Source: Trissonchulus latispiculum (taxonomy: Eukaryota; Nematoda; Enoplea; Enoplida; Ironidae). Taken from it: DNA of 64,000 bases. How positions within the stretch are numbered: the first letter of the stretch is position 1; every line of letters begins with the position of its first letter. The notes beneath the pieces were generated by a model. The model made no database searches and had not been told where the DNA came from. It worked only from the letters and a program-made list of their open reading frames with translations. Shown piece by piece: positions 47,201-57,298 of this stretch. Position numbers and translations under genes: made by a program. The stretch covers positions 1 to 64,000 of the forward strand of contig JASAND010013426.1 of assembly GCA_030248195.1 (NCBI GenBank), given 5' to 3'.

Positions 47201-49946
47201 CCTAACGTGTGGCAGCAAGTCGCAACAGCGGATCCAGCTTCTACTTCGTACGTGTTCTACGGATATTTAGGATTTGAGCTTTTAGCAGTTTCAGGCAGAA
47301 CAAGTACTGTTTATCCGTCCGCGAAGAGACCGTTAGCGATAACAGATTTATTAACTAACTTTCTTCTGTATCTTCCGGGCCCCTGAGCACGGATTCGGAC
47401 CGCAGACTGTGGAATGTCCACGGTGCCGGTCATACCCGCAATAAAGTCTGTGCAAATATCCATGCCGAAATATGAAAGTGCGATAGCTTAGTAAAATCGC
47501 CCTCGTCTTAAAAAGACAATTCCGTTTTGTTAACAATTGAAAATGTATTATGTTTGTAATCATGTGGTTGTTATTGTACACTTTAGCGACTGGAAAGAGG
47601 AAGATATGGATGTTCAAATTGTCGCAGAATTTCCGCCAAGAAATGTTGCCCCGCGCCGCAACGTTCCGCGTTATGGCGTTCCCCTAAACACGAACGGAGG
47701 AAGGTAAATGTGTGCACATGCTTCTGTACATAAATGGTCTGTTGAGGACTATACTGTAGTTAACTTTGCCTCGCTAACACTGATATAGCACAAACCGATT
47801 TCTAATTACAGGCGCAACTAGAGGCCTGCAATACGGCCCGCGGCCCGGCCCGGCCCGGCCCAGCTCGGTTCGCGGGCCGGGCCGAGCCGGCCGACGGCCA
47901 AATTCACGGGACGGGCCGGGTTGTGGGCCGAAGCTCACGGGCCGGGCCGGGCCACGAGCCGAGTTTTCGGGCTGCTCCCATTATTTTTGCCAGATTTTAC
48001 TGAAGAAAAATAACTGAAATGTTTAGCTGGAACGAATTTTGCGCTTCTTAGCCATGTTTCTTCGTTTTCAGGAACTAGATTCAGTATTTTCATATCATAC
48101 ATAAGTGCTACTGTGTATTACTGTTCTGTTACTGATCTGTATAATCAGTATGCTGAAGCTCATTTCTGCGGGTCTAGTCAAAAAATATTATTTAAAATGT
48201 TGTCCAGCACAACCCTGCGGTTCAAAACGTTCGGAACAAGCACTTCAAACTGTTTCAATAAGAAGAATCAATTTAAGCTGTTATTTGCAAAACTTAGTGC
48301 TCAAAATTAATGTCAAATCTCGCAATTCATTGATTATTTTTGCGACTACAATACAAAAACTTCAAACGAATTTCAATAAAAAGATTGGAATTTTGTGAAA
48401 GTTATTTAGACTTTTGTAGCTAACCAGCAGAAAATTTGACATCTGATGGATTACAATGCGCAGGGGGGGGTTCAGGCTGCGGGCGTCCTGTACTTTTCTT
48501 CTGAGGCCGGACAGTGTCGTGGGTGCAACCTTTGTCTATAATGACACGTGAATTCATAGAGGCACGTTGTAATACTGCTGTGACGGGAACCGTCCAAGTT
48601 CACATTGTCGACTGTGCCAAATTGTGACGATACTACTTTTCAGACTGTTGCTAAGAGAGGAATCCGAACCTGAGATCGAGATCATCGCTGAATATCCTCC
48701 ACGGAGTTTGCCTAACGTGTGGCAGCAAGTCGCAACAGCGGATCCAGCTTCTACTTCGTACGTGTTCTACGGATATTTAGGATTTGAGCTTTTAGCAGTT
48801 TCAGGCAGAACAAGTACTGTTTATCCGTCCGCGAAGAGACCGTTAGCGATGCAAGATTTATTAACTAACTTTCTTCTGTATCTTCCGGGCCCCTGAGCAC
48901 GGATTCGGACCGCAGACTGTGGAATGTCCACGGTGCCGGTCATACCCGCAATAAAGTCTGTGCAAATATCCATGCCGAAATATGAAAGTGCGATAGCTTA
49001 GTAAAATCGCCCTCGTCTTAAAAAGACAATTCCGTTTTGTTAACAATTGAAAATGTATTATGTTTGTAAACATGTGTTTGTTATTGTACACTTTAGCGAC
49101 TGGAAAGAGGAAGATATGGATGTTCAAATTGTCGCAGAATTTCCGCCAAGAAATGTTGCCCCGCGCCGCAACGTTCCGCGTTATGGCGTTCCCCTAAACA
49201 CGAACGGAGGAAGGTAAATGTGTGCACATGCTTCTGTACATAAAGTCTGCTGCAATCTGAAGTGCAGTGTCTTTTGCGTTGTTATTAAAAACATACATAC
49301 TATTTCCACCGGCACTCATGCACCGCAGCTACATAATCATGCATTCAGAGTCAACTGCTTACTCTTGTAGTTTGTTAAGAAGAAACCATTTGTCAAAACA
49401 TCGTATTTTTTCACAGATTAGCTTAAGTGTTTACAGGACAGGTCGCTTTAAAGTGTTGTAATTTTGTGTTGAGATTATCTGTGGACAATTTGCATTAAAT
49501 TTACAGTCAGTGCTGAAAAAATATGTTGAAAGATACTATTTAGACTTTTGTAGCTAACCTGCAGAAAATGTAACATCTATCATAATAAGAAATCATAAAA
49601 CGTGCATGATGAAGCCTTACATAGGGCTTATTTTCGTAAAATTTGACAATTTGTAATGGCAGCAAACGCAACTGCTCGACTTACACACACATTTCTTTTC
49701 AACATATGTAGACATTGTCTGCTGTGTTTGTTCGGACAAGTATTAAATTAGCAAAAGTTATGTGACTTCTTTACAAGAAACATTCTTTACAAATTGCTGC
49801 ATACAGATGAGCGTTTTAGATTAACTCCTGATCATTGTTACATTTGCTGTTTCAGACTTAACAACGAGGGAAGCGAGGACACAGTAGTTTCAGTGGATAC
49901 GAAAAGTATGAATTGGTGGTGCCATGACGGTAGATCGGACGCGTAA
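38249..49946 (+). CDS. Candidate gene with a tandem phase-2 exon array
   Basis: Model: first exon 38,249-38,268; five copies each of exon types A (114 nt) and B (117 nt); last exon 49,856-49,946. Every junction is phase 2: the first exon leaves two bases, A, B and the last exon each begin with the base completing a codon, and A and B leave two bases again. Any number or combination of A and B therefore keeps frame. Using all exons gives 1,266 nt, 421 residues; using one B gives 75 residues. A and B both encode REE/KEE-x-I/V-AE-Y/F-PPRN-L/V, with synonymous codon changes between types, pointing to protein-level constraint. The protein is acidic, has no visible signal peptide or membrane segment, and ends in a WWCHDGRSDA tail. 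I do not recognise the family. Which exons are used together is unknown. Confidence 0.65.
38600..39180. mobile_element. Foldback FB family, copy FB-5, in intron 1
   Basis: Inverted arms share GAAACCCTATTTGACG-like ends, the GGTTTTCGGCGTCGCTGAAC / TTCAGCGACCAAGAAAACTC pair and the family centre ACGAAACTGAAGTCC / CGGACTTAAGATTTGTG. The ends are too diverged for a target duplication. Confidence 0.65.
39193..39390. mobile_element. CAAGAG-type MITE, single-arm remnant
   Basis: CAAGAGTATATAATGTCAAG, a hairpin GTAGGAAG/CTTCCTAC, then ATGCTCGGCACATTAAGGCC and the CTGATTGGCTAATTCCCTAC segment follow the left arm of the elements at 22,081 and 30,026. The right arm is missing. Confidence 0.75.
40056..41403. 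mobile_element. 1.35-kb element whose arms are 51-bp minisatellites
   Basis: The left arm is four copies of a roughly 51-bp unit (CTCCGGTAGGCGCACACC...); the right arm is seven inverted copies, one with a replaced spacer. Inside these the inverted repeat continues for about 45 bp of unique sequence (TTCTTGTCGTCGTTAATATG against its inverse). TA flanks both outer ends (40,054-40,055 and 41,404-41,405), a Tc1/mariner-type duplication. The interior has an 80-codon frame of no recognised family. It lies in intron 1 and its right end abuts the exon array. Confidence 0.8.
41443..41556 (+). CDS. Exon A, copy 1
   Basis: Acceptor ACTTTTCAG before the exon; donor TC|GTACGT after it. 114 nt, phase 2 at both ends, encoding LLLREESEPEIEIIAEYPPR and then NLPNVWQQVA and a short tail. 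The donor is weaker than consensus. If unused, the frame stays open to a stop at 41,693-41,695, giving an alternative C-terminus of 45 more residues. Confidence 0.6.
41896..42012 (+). CDS. Exon B, copy 1
   Basis: Acceptor TACACTTTAG, donor AAG|GTAAAT. 117 nt, phase 2 at both ends, encoding DWKEEDQDVQIVAEFPPRNV followed by an arginine-rich stretch and PLNTNGG. Strong borders and a KEE...AEFPPRN core parallel to exon A. Confidence 0.68.
42128..42790. mobile_element. GC-rich hAT-like element in the intron, unit 1
   Basis: Left end TAGAGGCCTGCAATACGGCC; right end inverted TAGAGATCTGCGCGGGCC. Subterminal regions are dense in GGCCCGG. The flanking 8-mers GGCGCAAC and ACCGTAAC match at 5 of 8, so the insertion is old or the match is chance. 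Copies at 44,024-44,686 and 45,921-46,583, and a right-truncated one from 47,819, came with the unit duplication rather than by new transposition. Confidence 0.7.
43339..43452 (+). CDS. Exon A, copy 2
   Basis: Identical to copy 1 in sequence, acceptor and donor. The pair with exon B at 43,792 keeps the 453-bp spacing. Confidence 0.6.
43792..43908 (+). CDS. Exon B, copy 2
   Basis: Identical to exon B copy 1, with EEDQDV. Confidence 0.66.
44024..44686. mobile_element. GC-rich hAT-like element, unit 2
   Basis: Copy carried by the tandem duplication; same ends as at 42,128-42,790. Confidence 0.7.
45236..45349 (+). CDS. Exon A, copy 3
   Basis: Identical to copies 1 and 2, including both splice borders. 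Confidence 0.6.
45689..45805 (+). CDS. Exon B, copy 3
   Basis: Identical to exon B copies 1 and 2. Confidence 0.66.
45921..46583. mobile_element. GC-rich hAT-like element, unit 3
   Basis: Copy carried by the tandem duplication; same ends as at 42,128-42,790. Confidence 0.7.
47134..47247 (+). CDS. Exon A, copy 4
   Basis: Same coding sequence and borders as copies 1-3. Confidence 0.6.
47587..47703 (+). CDS. Exon B, copy 4 (Q-to-M variant)
   Basis: Reads EEDMDV instead of EEDQDV: CAG became ATG, two adjacent base changes. Otherwise identical. The variant is shared with copy 5. Confidence 0.66.
47819..48403. mobile_element. GC-rich hAT-like element, unit 4, right end lost
   Basis: The left end and most of the interior match 42,128-42,790. 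At about 48,403 it breaks into sequence otherwise found downstream of the array, at 49,538. Confidence 0.7.
48644..48757 (+). CDS. Exon A, copy 5 (N-to-S variant)
   Basis: AAT changed to AGT, giving PPRS in place of PPRN in the conserved core. The retained-intron frame also differs (ATA-ACA replaced by ATG-CAA). Splice borders are unchanged. Confidence 0.58.
49097..49213 (+). CDS. Exon B, copy 5
   Basis: Carries the EEDMDV variant of copy 4. Unit similarity stops about 30 bp past its donor, near 49,244, so this is the last unit before the terminal exon. Confidence 0.66.
49856..49946 (+). CDS. Terminal coding exon of the exon-array gene
   Basis: Good acceptor (TTTGCTGTTTCAG) before 49,856. 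The first base completes the codon left by exon B (AG+A, arginine), exon A (TC+A, serine) or exon 1 (AC+A, threonine). It encodes LNNEGSEDTVVSVDTKS and a tryptophan-rich end (MNWWCHDGRSDA), then TAA. No canonical AATAAA was seen in the next 500 bp; AATATA occurs near 50,431. Confidence 0.62.
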
Positions 49947-51046
49947 ACCGCATTATGCAGAATGGATCAATTGCAGTGGCAGTTTGATGTAGCTGATTAA
50001 TTGAATAACTGCATACCCTTCACCTGCTACAACCTCTATATTTGTGTCGGTGTGTCAATGGTCTGCCGGGACGTGTGTGAACATGTACAGGAACGGACAT
50101 TAAGAGTAGAATAGATAGTTTAAACGAATGTAGATATTAGATTGCCAATGGTCTTTGTGTATTTCCAGTGACTCTGTACATTCTGTATATAAATCAAGCC
50201 TGTTGTATCGGTTCGTGGGATTCGTGTTTGAAATTAGTCGGAATTGAGCCTGTCATGCTGTTACTAGTCACCGATGTATTATGAATTACTGAAGTAGAAC
50301 TGTATGTTGTTGGTGCTTTGTCGACGATCAACTCGTGTTTCTGTGTTCATCGCACAAGCGCAACGCGGAGTTAAAGTGCGGAATTTTGTTCATAATTTTA
50401 TCCAGCTATTCTCTCCAGTCAAATCCTTTAAATATATTCCTGCGAACAAATGAATTAAGCGTTAAAAATACTGTAAACGTTTTTCTTGATCACTGCGCTT
50501 GTCCACTTTAGTGCGGATCTGTGACAGCAGTTGTGCTCTGTTGTAAGACGCAAGTCTATGTATGTTAAGTATGTTAAGTCTGCGTAAATGTGTGGTAAAT
50601 TGAAGCTAGTGTGTAAACACTATTCAACTACGTAACGGGCTGATACAACTAACGTGTGGCGTGGTTCTTAACGCTATGGTAAAAGTTATAATTGTGCAAG
50701 TATTCGTTGTAGTGGATAGCAACACTTTGGTGAAAAGATATGTTTCGTCAAATAAACGGATTGTTGTGAAATCACAGATTTGTGTGTTGTTTTCCCCATG
50801 CCGCCTGTCCAGTCTTAAAATTAATGAGACACTAACAGCAGAGTTGAAATTTCCTATTGCTGTGTTTTCGATCAAGAAGAGTTTAAGCGACGCGAAATTT
50901 TTCGCGATGGCGAAGAATACAAACGGTTGATTTTGCTGCATATAATTCGCTAATTTCGCGTCATGACTGCCGTCCATAAACCCACACAGCTTTGTAACAG
51001 AAAGTGGAATAAAATCCTTGTGTTGTAACAAGAGGGTAACAGTGGT
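49947..51046. other. Probable 3' UTR, then no gene seen
   Basis: The first few hundred bases may be 3' UTR of the exon-array gene. A 135-codon minus-strand frame (50,624-51,031) overlaps an 89-codon plus-strand frame; neither shows splice borders or a recognisable domain. Confidence 0.45.
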
Positions 51047-51055
51047 CTTGTGTTC

Positions 51056-51689
51056 GGATCTTTTCAGGATAACCCTCCCAGGCCCAGATTCTGCCTGACT
51101 TCACCGAACTGAGCTGATTTTTGGTGTGGGTATGTTTGCGATCACGCTGAGTTGAAATATCGTTAAATTTTTAGATTTCGTGAAATTCGATTTTTTCGAT
51201 TCGTAGGGACCAAGGGAACCAAGGGGACCAAGGGAAACCGAACAATTTGTCGTGTTAGATTTTGCTGCAAAGTTGTGTACAGGGGTTTTCCTGGTCGTAT
51301 ACAGGGGTTTTCCTGGTCGTAATCTGAAGTCTGTTTTTCGATTCAGCTTTTCGTTAGCTCAGTATAAGCTAAAAACTTGAAAGCCTAAGATGTAAGCTTA
51401 TACTGAGCTGGCGAAAAGTTGAATCGAAAAAAACTGACTTCAGATTCGTAGTCTACGACACCGAAAACCCTTAAATACAACGTTTCAGCAAAATCCTAGA
51501 CAAAAATTTTTCAGGTCCCCTTGACACCCCACCCCCCTTACGAATCGAAAAATCTAATCTAATCTAATCTAATCAAAAATTGTTGCGATATTTGTACTCT
51601 GCGTGGTCGAAAACATACCCGTACCAAATTTCAGCTCATTTGGTCAAATTTTGCGGAATCTGGGCTTGGGGGGTTCTCCAGAAAAGATC
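51056..51689. mobile_element. Foldback FB family, copy FB-4 (634 bp)
   Basis: Ends GGATCTTTTCAGGATAACCC and, inverted, GGATCTTTTCTGGAGAACCC. The arms carry GGTGTGGGTATGTTTGCG, GGGACCAAGGG and the TCTGAAGTCTGTTTTTCGAT centre, all inverted on the right. Flanking 9-mers CTTGTGTTC (51,047-51,055) and CTTTTGTTC (51,690-51,698) match at 8 of 9. A short internal duplication (TACAGGGGTTTTCCTGGTCG, twice) lies near 51,278-51,320. Confidence 0.87.
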
Positions 51690-51698
51690 CTTTTGTTC

Positions 51699-52737
51699 TT
51701 CCTTAGATATGATTAGTAGGTAATATAGGAGTCATCAAACTGTAAATGTATGTTGATATTTGTGCAACGTTACCTAGGCAAGAAAGTTTATGTGGCAAGT
51801 AGAGAATTTTGATTATAGTGTTGTTGTAACTGTAATGCAGTAGGTCTGTGTAATAGAATAGTCATGTGTTGTGTACAATGTTTCTTTAGTAAAAACACGA
51901 TCTCGTATGTTCCCAAGTCTGTTGAGCTCACCAGTGAGGGCTACGATCAGTTTGTGGTTAAGTTGTTTTCCTTTAGTAAAAACTAGGGTAGGTTCAACTG
52001 ATCTCGACGGAAACTATAGTTCTGGCAGAATTGTGTCCATACTGGTCTAAGAAGCTGACCCAAGCCCAGTGTTCGTGTATGTAGACACATTTGCTAGAGT
52101 GGTTTATTAGTCAGATAACCCGGCACTTCGTAATGGTAATGTTAGCTGTTCTAGCAGACGCATAGGCGAAGTGGTGCTACACACTAGAAAGAATACTGTT
52201 TATAGGTTATACAGTAACCAAGAGTGCTTTATAGTAAGATTAAGAGACTCTGTACATTAGCATGTACACACCATGCTAGGTATGCTGTTTCATACAAGCG
52301 TATGTCTGTTCGTTGATTGACCCATTAGCCTAAGGCTTACTTTAGGTAATAAATTAGTAACTTTGATGATTTGATTACAACTTTTTTAGCAATTTGCAAT
52401 TAGATAGCAAGTCGACAAAGTTGTAGCAATTTGTGTTCTTTTCAACAAAAAATGTTCCGTAAAACAAAATTCAAGGGAATATAATCTGCAAAAACGTTTG
52501 TATCATCGAAAACAACGCTTCAAAGTAGACGAATTTGTTTTTAAATGCACAAAGCCAAAGTAATTTATATCTCAGTAATATAAAAGAAACTGAAAATAAC
52601 CTACCTATAGTCTTAGGCTAATGAGACTATCAGCGCGGGACACGCGATTGTATGAAAGCATGTAATTATTGCAAATTGGGGTCTCCTCGTAAGTTAGGAT
52701 CAGTGTACAGAGCAACGTAACATAATTTGTACTTGCT
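51699..52737. other. No gene or element seen
   Basis: AT-rich sequence with only short open frames and no inverted or tandem repeat that I could detect. Confidence 0.45.
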
Positions 52738-52745
52738 AGTGTAAG

Positions 52746-53879
52746 TCGAGTTGTGCCGTTAAGGATTTCGACCGGGCCCGGGCCAAACATGCTAGCCGGG
52801 CCGGGGGGCTGGCCCGGGCCCGGCCCGGGGTCCGGAGGCCCGATACAAGGCCCGGAGGCCTGGACCCGTTACAAGGCCCGGGTCACGGCCCGGGTCATGA
52901 AGGCCCAGCCCGATTCAAAGCCCGGTTTGTTCGATGCTTGGTTTGGCGAACCGGGTTTACCTGCTTGTCCAGAAACATCAATCAAATTTAGAAAATTATT
53001 GTTAATGCACATGCTAACCTTGTGCACGACGTCAAATAATATTAGCTACTCTATACCTACATGGCCCCGTTCCGTTTGCAATATAAAATGCTTATTCTTC
53101 TGAGCCTTCGGTTAGTGCTGCGAGAGATTTCAGAATGCTAACTAGGCAATCACATCCATATTAATTAATGAGATCCAATCAGTCGGCTATACCTGTCCCA
53201 CTATTAAATCTACCATTCTCTGCAGTTCATTGCCGAATCTGTTAATATTTTTAACAATTGGCAGAACCAAATCAGGTCCTTAGGCATCAAGTCATTAGTT
53301 TATGAATGTCTCATTTCCTTTGTGTCTATATCATAAAAATCCTCAGAAGACATCACATACGCAACGGCCACAGTCAATTAAAAAATCCTATAATCAAAAC
53401 AAAGATTAATGTAGACTATATTAATAAAATTAAGCCAATAAAATCTAAGACTGTTGTGGTACAGAAATAAGAAGTGCAAGAGTATTGTGCCAGTTAAAAG
53501 TGCATTATTTTAATATACGGACCGCCTTGTTATGCCCGACTGACCTGATTGTGGGATTTATTAGGGGCTTACAATCATGTTATTTTAGTGATTAAATTAA
53601 CCACTTATTTTTAGATAAAAAGTAAATTCAACACTGCCAAACATAGAGACAAGATTAAAATCCGTTTTAGAAGGCCCAACATCACCCGGGCCTGACCGGG
53701 CCCGGGCCGGCCCGGGAGGCCCGGTGGTCATGAATCGGGCCGGGCCGAAGCGTCCGGCCGGGCCCGGGCCCGGGCCGGGCCTCTCTCATAAAAAGAGGCC
53801 CGGGGCCGTGACCGTGACCGGCCCGGCACGGGCCCGGCCCGGGGCCCGAGGCCCCATACAAGGCCCCGGCACAACTCTA
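52746..53879. mobile_element. hAT-like element with GGCCCGG arms (1,134 bp)
   Basis: Left end TCGAGTTGTGCCG; right end inverted TAGAGTTGTGCCG (12 of 13). Flanked by perfect 8-mers AGTGTAAG at 52,738-52,745 and 53,880-53,887. The arms (52,770-52,930 and 53,670-53,870) are dense in GGCCCGG/CCGGGCC; the interior is AT-rich. No transposase frame, so non-autonomous. Confidence 0.92.
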
Positions 53880-53897
53880 AGTGTAAGAGCTTTTTAC

Positions 53898-54465
53898 TCC
53901 TACTTATCTTTTTTCGATTACACTGTCCACTGAAATTTTCAAAACTTGACCAAACGAGCTAAAATTCTGTAAGGGTATGTTTACGCTGCGTTCAAATATC
54001 GAAAAATTAGTCGTATTCCCGAAATAACATCTGTTTCGTTTTCCAAGGGAGGCCATGGGAGGCCGGATGATTTAGCTGAAACTGTGTAGAGGGGTTTTCT
54101 GGGTTATAGAACACGATTCTAAAATCCTTGCTTCGTTCATCTTTATGTTAGCTCAGTAAAAATTTACACCTTTTACTTAAATTTTCAGCTTATACAGAGC
54201 TAACGAAAACTTAAGTAAAAACGGATTTCAGATTCGTGTCCTACGGCCCCCAATCACCTATATGCATCGATTCTGCAAAGTAGAAGATTAAAAATTTCGG
54301 TGTCCGCCCCCCTCCTTAGAAAACTAAAATATAGAATTTCACGATTTCGAAAATTTTAGCGATACTTTCACTCAGTGTAGCTTAAAACTTAGCCATACCA
54401 AATTTTAGTTCATTTGGTCAAGTTTTAAAGATTGAGTGGTGGGGGGAGGTAATCGAGATAAGACC
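53898..54465. mobile_element. Foldback FB family, copy FB-6
   Basis: Inverted arms share TTTTCGATTAC / GTAATCGAGATAAGACCC, CAAAACTTGACCAAACGAGC / TTTGGTCAAGTTTTAAAG and the centre ACACGATTCTAAAATCC / GGATTTCAGATTCGTGTCC. It begins about 10 bp beyond the target duplication of the hAT-like element on its left. Confidence 0.75.
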
Positions 54466-55439
54466 CGCAACAAGTTGTCTGTCAATGGATCCAACAGTGT
54501 AAAAGGGAACCAATTGCCATCCTATTATTGCACTGTTTTGCGTATAATAGGCCAGTTTTCTGACGCCCTATAGTCAATTTTCTAGTTTTCGTTTAATCTA
54601 ACTGTGCCAACAGGAATTAGTCGTGCTTACACTCTGAACCTAAAATAGCCTTACGCTTGTCTGTTACTTCAAACAGTACCGCTAGTCTATCACTAAACAG
54701 GCAGCAGATCGTTGGCGTGGCTGTGCCCTAGCTATGCAATTACAAATTGGAAACTCCTAAGTTTTTTTAATCTGCAACAGTAAATATTTGGTCGGGTTTA
54801 TTATTAAATGTAAAAATAAAAGAATTATACATTAAAACTATTTAATAGGGTGGTGGGATAGATGATGTAAGTCTGCAAAACTAAACAATTCCTTTATGAA
54901 GAAAACTAACAGCAAGGAAAAAAACAGTTAATGAATGCACTTTGCTCAAGTATGCTTCTGCTACAACAGCCTAAATTTAGGTAATTTTTTTGTGTTTCAA
55001 CCGCGTTTAAATTTCGGTAACTAGAGCTGTTTTAAATTTTATGTATACGGAACTCTGTCTAAAGGTAGATATCGTCAAATCCTCATATTTGGGAACGTTG
55101 TCTAGACGCTAGCACCTAGGAATGGTTGTAATTTCCAAAACATGTTATCGTTTTACAAGGTGTGTCACAAAAGCGATTGCTAGGCCAATTAGATTTTTGT
55201 TCTGCCTGGAGGCAGAACTTACAACACGGAAAATGGATAAGCAATGATGCACAGTGTAAGGAAGGATTCACAAGGTAACTTTCGCCTATCTTCAACACAG
55301 GGCTCGTATGTTGCCGTGCTGAACTTCTTAAAGTTAAGAGTTGTTGTGTTGCCTACTTTTACAAAGGAAATGGCAACACCTTGTTATCGTTCTGTGCTTA
55401 TTATCCGTCTGTCCCCCCTAGATCTGGAGATTAGGCAGG
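54466..55439. other. No gene or element seen
   Basis: AT-rich, with short open frames only. Confidence 0.4.
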
Positions 55440-55800
55440 AGTACAGGGGTGGTTGATACCTGATTTTGAAGCCCTTGACTAGGACATCTCCCGGAAGCAA
55501 GATGGGTCCGAAATTCCGGGATTTGAAAATTCGGATTTTTTCGGATGGTAAGGGGACCAAGGCGAAATTTCAAAATCCAAAATTTGGTCGAAAATTTGTT
55601 GTCTCCGATTTTGCTCAAACGTCGGTCATAGGGTAACTCGGGCACGCTGATTTCGAAACTGAAATCGAAATTTCCGGAAAATTTGCGGATTGAAAGAAAT
55701 TCGATCCGGAAAATTCCAGATTTTGAAAAATTTCTTCAAAAGTGGGCGATATGGTATTCAAATGAAAGAGCTCGTCGAGCTGAGTAATGTTTACCATTAC
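55440..55800. repeat. Diverged single arm of the FB family
   Basis: AAGGGGACCAAGGCGAAA, TTTGTTGTCTCCGATTTTGC and GTCATAGGGT-ACTCGGGCAC follow the order of one FB arm. No opposing arm was found, so this is a fragment or a related solo-arm element. Confidence 0.5.
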
Positions 55801-56384
55801 CGTAGTTTCAGGAAATGCTTCTAGCGAAAGTTATGGCAGCAGATTGTAAAATACGGGATTTCAGGAAAAACCCGGATTTTCAAAAACTCATTGAATCATG
55901 GGCAATAGCGTGCTTAATTGAAAGATCTTTGAGTCCTGGGTCAGATTTCCTGCACAGCAATAACTCAAAAGGAATCTAGCAAAATCTATACCCCAAAGGG
56001 ATGTGCTGTGGGCAACACATTCTTGCAGTAGAGCTTGCTAAGTTTTACTATTCTGCTTATGATTTCATCCTCTACTCGTTACTTTAGGAAGCTTTCGTAA
56101 TAACTATTTAGCCATCACCTCACTAATCAGTCAAAATCATTTTGTTAGCAAATCATATTGTTTTTACGAAAAAAAAGGAAAAATGTATAAATTTTCAGCA
56201 CTTTTCTGCGATTACTCAGGTAATTACGCGAATTATATCAGTGTTTCGCTTGTTATTTTATTTGACATTTTTCGAAAACTAGGCAACAAATTATAAAAAA
56301 TTTTTGGTAGGGGCTTGACAACTTTTAAGGGGGAGGGGTTGGCCGAACCTCGGTTTTGGTGGAGGGTTGGACCGAATTTGCAGG

Positions 56385-57298
56385 CATAGGTGTACCTGGG
56401 GGGGGGGGGTGAACCCCTCCCCCCAAATGGAAAATTACCGACCCCACCCTCGAAATTTTGGAGGCAGACCCCACCCCCAAATGGCCAAATCCCAGACCCC
56501 ACCCACCCAAATTTGCCAGACCCCACCCTCAAAAATTTGAAAATGTTGCCTCAAAATTAGTAAAAATTAGAAATTTTTTGGAAAAATTCGAACTTTTTGC
56601 AAAAAAACAAAGTTTTTGCGAACAAATGAGCAAAAATTATGAAATATTGTTGATTTTTAGTTGGAAATAACGCCTTTTTAGCAAATTTACGAATTTTTTC
56701 TAAATTTTTGACAAAAAAAATTTTTTACCCCCCCCCCCAAATTCGATTTTTCCGGACCCCACCCCACCTCAAAACGGCTGACCCCAGCTACCCTAATTTC
56801 GGCTACCCCCTCCCCGTAGGTGTAACACCTGTTTGGGTTGGGGGGGGGGGGGAGTAAAAAGTCCAAATCTGGCTTGGGGGGGTCTAAAAATTCGGAAATT
56901 TGCGAAAAAAGTGTACCCAAACTGTACCCAAATTTCTTCAGCTAAAAATAGCCCTTTTTGGACATAAAATCAGCTATTTTCGACATAAATTTACTCAAAA
57001 ACTACTCGTATTGCGTTTTAGAGTTTATTTTTTAGTGTTTGTATTAATTTCCAGCCAATTTTTTCTGAAAAGTTTTAAAAAATTTCAAAAAATTTTGCAA
57101 AAATTTGGCATTTTTTCTCTTGTTTGAACCCCATTTTAGGGGGGGGTCTGAGCTCGGCTTGGGGGGGGGGGAGTATTGGAGGTAGGGTATGGGGGGTGGG
57201 GGGTGTGGCCTTCTCGTGGGGGGAGGTCTCACAGGGGGCAAACTGTAGCCTGGTTCACCTATGCCCCTCCCCCAACGGTTTCTCAAGGTACACCTATG
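56385..57298. mobile_element. hAT-like element, CATAGGTGTACCT ends (914 bp)
   Basis: Perfect 13-bp terminal inverted repeat CATAGGTGTACCT, flanked by perfect 8-mers TTTGCAGG at 56,377-56,384 and 57,299-57,306. The interior alternates G/C runs with AT-rich sequence and carries further GTAGGTGTAA and TTCACCTATG motifs, suggesting an internal nested relative. Frames across the G-runs are compositional. Confidence 0.9.

Larger units (their letters stand above)
41407..49244. repeat. Five-unit tandem array of a 1.9-kb exon-bearing segment
   Basis: Units begin at 41,407, 43,303, 45,200, 47,098 and 48,608. Periods are 1,896, 1,897 and 1,898 bp, with unit 4 shortened to 1,510 bp and unit 5 incomplete. 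Each unit holds one A exon, one B exon and, in units 1-4, an intronic GC-rich transposon (cut short in unit 4). Units 1-3 differ almost only in a G-run (near 43,155, 45,052 and 46,949). Units 4 and 5 share exon B and intron variants. Confidence 0.95.

Noticed and set aside
50624..51031. 135-codon minus-strand frame
   Set aside because: No recognised motif, no splice signals, and overlapped by an open plus-strand frame; not distinguishable from chance in AT-rich DNA.
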